Position numbers and translations under genes: made by a program. A stretch of 64,000 bases of DNA from Diphasiastrum complanatum (lineage: Eukaryota > Streptophyta > Lycopodiopsida > Lycopodiales > Lycopodiaceae), in contig CM055099.1 in NCBI GenBank assembly GCA_029204225.1, forward strand, positions 67,233,852 through 67,297,851. The letters run 5' to 3'. A model generated the notes under the pieces. It was not told where the DNA came from. It searched no databases and worked only from the letters and a program-made list of their open reading frames with translations. Shown piece after piece: positions 59,250 to 64,000 of this stretch. Every line of letters begins with the position of its first letter. The first letter of the stretch is position 1.

Positions 59250-60300
59250 TTTGCAAAAGATGCAAAATATTTGGGCTATTCGTCTATTTTGTGGGCATTC
59301 GTTTGCCATGTGATTTTGTTGGCATGTGGGACACCAAACATTATCACGCTTGGGAGATTGGTTGACAATAGGCCCTTGTGGTGTGGTATTTTTCAACTTC
59401 TATTCAAAATCTTTGGATGTCTTATCCATCTATGCATGGTGGGTTTTATTCATGGTTTCAAGTTGCTGTAACAACAACTGTGTGGCAACATCGGAAGAGG
59501 ATCCTTCACCTTGGGATCTATGGCTTTGGTCAATAACAATGGCTCGCGAATATTGGGGTTCGTATTCTTCATCGGAGCCTTCGTCTTCTTCGTGGATGGC
59601 ATCATCCATAGCATCGCGTAAGGTAGCATAGGATTCTGGAGGTCTAAGTTCACGCTTGATAGATTTCGGGAGACTAGCCATGAGACATATGAGCACGACA
59701 TGATCAGGTGCTAAGTGAGCAGTGGCATTCAGTCTTAAGATGTTTAAGTCATTCGATGTAATCATGTACCCTCTTATCCGTCCTCGTCTTGATTTTACTA
59801 AGCAATAATAATGGGCTTTCAAGAAATCTGGATGATTTGAATCTTTTAATAAATGAGTCCTTGAGTGATTCCCACTCGTTTCTTTCATGACGCTCAAGGT
59901 TGAAATACCACTCGCGAGCGACATCAGTGAGGGTCATACTAAAGAGTCGGAGTTTTTCTTCTGGAATTGTCTCTCCATAGACTTCACATGCTTCCTCATA
60001 AATCTAAAGATAGCGTGTTGGGTCGGTAGTACCATCGTATCGTGGCAGATTGAGTCTAGGAGCTCGTTGATTATGTGGAATGGCTCATGGTAATGGTACA
60101 ACAAAGGCTAACGGGTTGGGGATCCTTTGGGCTCCTGGTGCCTCAGGTGTTACTAGATTCTCTTGAGGTTGGTTTGGATTATTGACAACCATGTCAAACT
60201 GCTCTTGGAGATTCTGGGGTTGGGGATGGCTAGTTGATGGTTCCTGATCTCCAAGTGAACTTTCTTCATCTCTCGAGATCCTAGATCCAGCCTATCGACC
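59250..60300 (-). pseudogene. Ty3/gypsy gag, minus strand
   Basis: Minus-strand reading in order: LNLPRYDGTTDPTRYL (60050), ETIPEEKLRLFSMTLTDVAR, EWYFNLERHERNEWESLKDS, FIKRFKSS (59940-59820), VVLICLMASLPKSIKRELRP (59700-59640), then the knuckle CPTCQQNHMANECP (59320-59280). This is a classic gypsy gag. A frameshift and stop codons are present. It meets the plus-strand copia gag at about 59200-59250. Confidence 0.8.
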
Positions 60301-60401
60301 TGATCTTAGTTGCATCCAAACAAAAGATCTTGTCTAGGTTCATAGCTTGGGAACGTATCTTGTTTGGGGATGTAACAAGCTTTTTCCAATTTGGGGATCC
60401 A

Positions 60402-60557
60402 AGATTTGGGATCCACAAAAAGTTTAACAGATTTAGAATTCACAAAAAATCTATCAGATTTGGGATTCACAAAAAGTCTACCAGATTTGGAATTCACAAA
60501 AAGTCTACCAGATTCGGGATTCACAAAAAGTCTACCAGATTTGGGATTCCAAAAAGT
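60402..60557. repeat. 27-bp minisatellite, about six copies
   Basis: The unit agatttgggattcacaaaaa plus gtctacc is repeated in tandem with few changes, so forward frames read FGIHKKSTR repeatedly. It lies upstream of the minus-strand gypsy gag, in its leader. Confidence 0.92.
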
Positions 60558-60837
60558 GAAGACAATTCTGGGAATGCAGCTGGGTGAAAACAAAAAGTGT
60601 GATGGTGGGAGATGGGTTGAGATTTTTCGATCTCCTCTTTGGCCAATGATAAAGCGTGGATGGATGTAGGTTATAACCAAGGGGGGAGTCAAGATATCAA
60701 ATTTTGGAATCCTGGGGTGATTTTTGGATTGTAGAAAGTTGGGAGTGAAAAAAGTCCAAATCTATGAATCCTTTGGGAGATATGGCTCGCCTTCCTGGGG
60801 ATGTCAAGATATTTTTTAGATTTCTTTGATCTGAAAG

Positions 60838-61560
60838 AGGCGAGTCAAAATCTCCAAAATTGAAGCATGTAAGCCAAAAATAATAAATTTTGGATTTTCT
60901 CTATTTTTGGCCAATCATGTGGGTGTCTGGCTCTCCCGACTCAAATTAGCTTCTTCGCAAGTAGGGGATGCCACCTCCAAACAAGCGAACCAAGACCTTG
61001 AGGGAACAATGAGATATGACACTTTGGGATTGTACAACTCTTGAATTGACAAGCTGTTTGGGATCCCAAAAGTGCCAAAATCGGAATTATCACACTTTTC
61101 AATGTAAAATGATGGGTACTTGGGCTCTTGGCTCGCCCTCTAGACAGTGTACTGGGCTCAATGAGATCTATCAATGGTGAGGGAGGCGAACCAACATATT
61201 CAGAATTGAAGCCTGTAGGTCAAAAATAGCATATTTGGGAATTTTCGACTTTTTGGCTAATGCTTTGGGTGTCTTGGCTCTCTTGACTCAAGTTAAGCTT
61301 TTTTTGAGTGGGGAATGTAACTTTCAAACATGCGAACCAAGAGCTTGAGAGAGTAGTGAGATATGACACTTTGGGATTGTACAATTTTTGAATCCCAATT
61401 GGCAGGCTGTTTGGGATCCCAGAAAGTGCAAAAATCAGGATTTTCGCACTTTTCAATGTAGAATGATGAATATTTGGGCTCTTGGCTCTACCTCTGGACA
61501 ATGTACTGGGCTCAATGAGATCTATCAATGATGAAGGAAGTGAGCCAAAATGGGTTTTTA
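60838..61560. repeat. tandem repeat, unit about 345-370 bp
   Basis: Two long copies, from ~60838 and from ~61181, share GAGATATGACACTTTGGGAT, TGTTTGGGATCCC, CACTTTTCAATGTA and TGTACTGGGCTCAATGAGAT. A third partial copy starts near 61549. It is probably part of the untranslated leader of the minus-strand gypsy element. Confidence 0.85.
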
Positions 61561-62171
61561 CTGAAGCTGTAGAGGCAAGTTTCCAAAAAACTTTGATGTC
61601 AGATATCTCGGGAAGGGTGCAACCTCTTGGCTTGCCCTTTTGGTACAGTCTTCAGCAAGTAATTATCTCTCTAATGTGAGCTAGGCGAGCCAAGATTAGT
61701 AGATTTGGAGCTATGGGGATCCAAAACAGGTCCAGAGCGTTTTTTCTGAGTAAAATCTTCAGATTTTACTGTTTTGGCTCGCCTCTCTCATAGATGGTAG
61801 TTCAATGTCTGCTTTATCTGCAGTTAAAAGGGCGAGTCAATTTGATCATTTTTAGGCCTCCAAATATCACTTCGGGATTCAAGACCATGTTTGGCAGTTT
61901 TGTGACAAGTTGCCACAGTCAAATTTGGGGAGGCAGATTCATGATAATTTAAAATTAGTTTGAAAGCTGTTTTTTGCACTGTTTTGTGGGGAAATGATAG
62001 TTCTTCACATACATGTGCTCAAAACACCCAAACCACAAGCATAACAAGCATAAATTTTTTTTTGCAAAGTAGCCACTAAAAACTAGTGACCACTCCTTAC
62101 AACAAGGCAAGTAAAAAAAATGGAAAACAACAAAAAGTTGCAAGCATTTGGCTCCCTAGCAACGACACCAA

Positions 62172-64000
<1,829 letters not shown>

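Larger units (their letters stand above)
59250..62171 (-). mobile_element. 5' part of a minus-strand gypsy element with Asp-type primer site
   Basis: Minus-strand order: primer-binding site TGGTGTCGTTGCTAGGGAG (62152-62170), a long repeat-rich leader (62150-60300), then gag (60300-59250). The primer site fits Asp-tRNA-primed Tat/Athila-type elements. An LTR end (TGTTGTC on the plus strand, 62172) adjoins it. Protease, RT and integrase are not in the window. Confidence 0.65.

Noticed and set aside
60402-61560. CRISPR-like array
   Set aside because: Head-to-tail repeats without unique spacers, in plant DNA next to a retrotransposon gag.

Overview
This is nuclear DNA from a land plant. The evidence is a plant-type RAD50 gene with GT-AG introns, plus many Ty1/copia and Ty3/gypsy remnants primed by initiator-Met and Asp tRNA-type sites. 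There are also plant hAT and LINE sequences and long GA microsatellites. Very long, transposon-filled introns with mostly decayed elements suggest a large, slowly purging genome, perhaps an early-diverging angiosperm. The species is not identified.

One host gene dominates the window: RAD50, plus strand, visible from its Q-loop exon (6095) to its stop codon (54899). I could place 24 coding exons. They join in one uninterrupted frame of 1188 codons, and every intron starts GT and ends AG. The N-terminal ~128 residues (Walker A lobe) must lie upstream of the window, because no matching exon was found in 1-6094. Coding sequence totals 3567 nt spread over 48.8 kb. Three introns hold most of the excess: 13853-18652, 19137-30819 and 33727-45084.

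Layout. 1-6094: upstream sequence or RAD50 intron with an internally deleted minus-strand copia element (3071-5873). 6271-9309: a minus-strand LTR with its primer-binding site and an unidentified coding-like remnant. 9757-13021: a gypsy pol remnant and palindromic GTTCCGGAAC clusters. 13853-18652: copia remnants ending in a polypurine tract and 3' LTR. 19137-30819: a solo LTR, a LINE, inverted LINE fragments, microsatellites and a nested six-exon hAT-derived gene. 30948-33611: tandem duplications. 33727-45084: a gypsy element with two LTRs and pol, a relative upstream of it and a strong hairpin. 48701-49182: another solo LTR of that gypsy family. 54900-64000: downstream intergenic DNA with a LINE RT fragment, a copia LTR and gag, a minus-strand gypsy gag with leader repeats and an Asp-type primer site, and a 111-bp GA array.

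The most notable object is the nested gene at 25450-27860. Six phase-compatible exons encode a predicted 481-residue protein with a BED zinc finger and a hAT dimerisation domain but without most of the transposase catalytic core. It may be a young deletion derivative or a domesticated protein. The second is a pair of inverted LINE copies (about 22 and 29 kb) in the same RAD50 intron, which could fold into long double-stranded RNA in the pre-mRNA.
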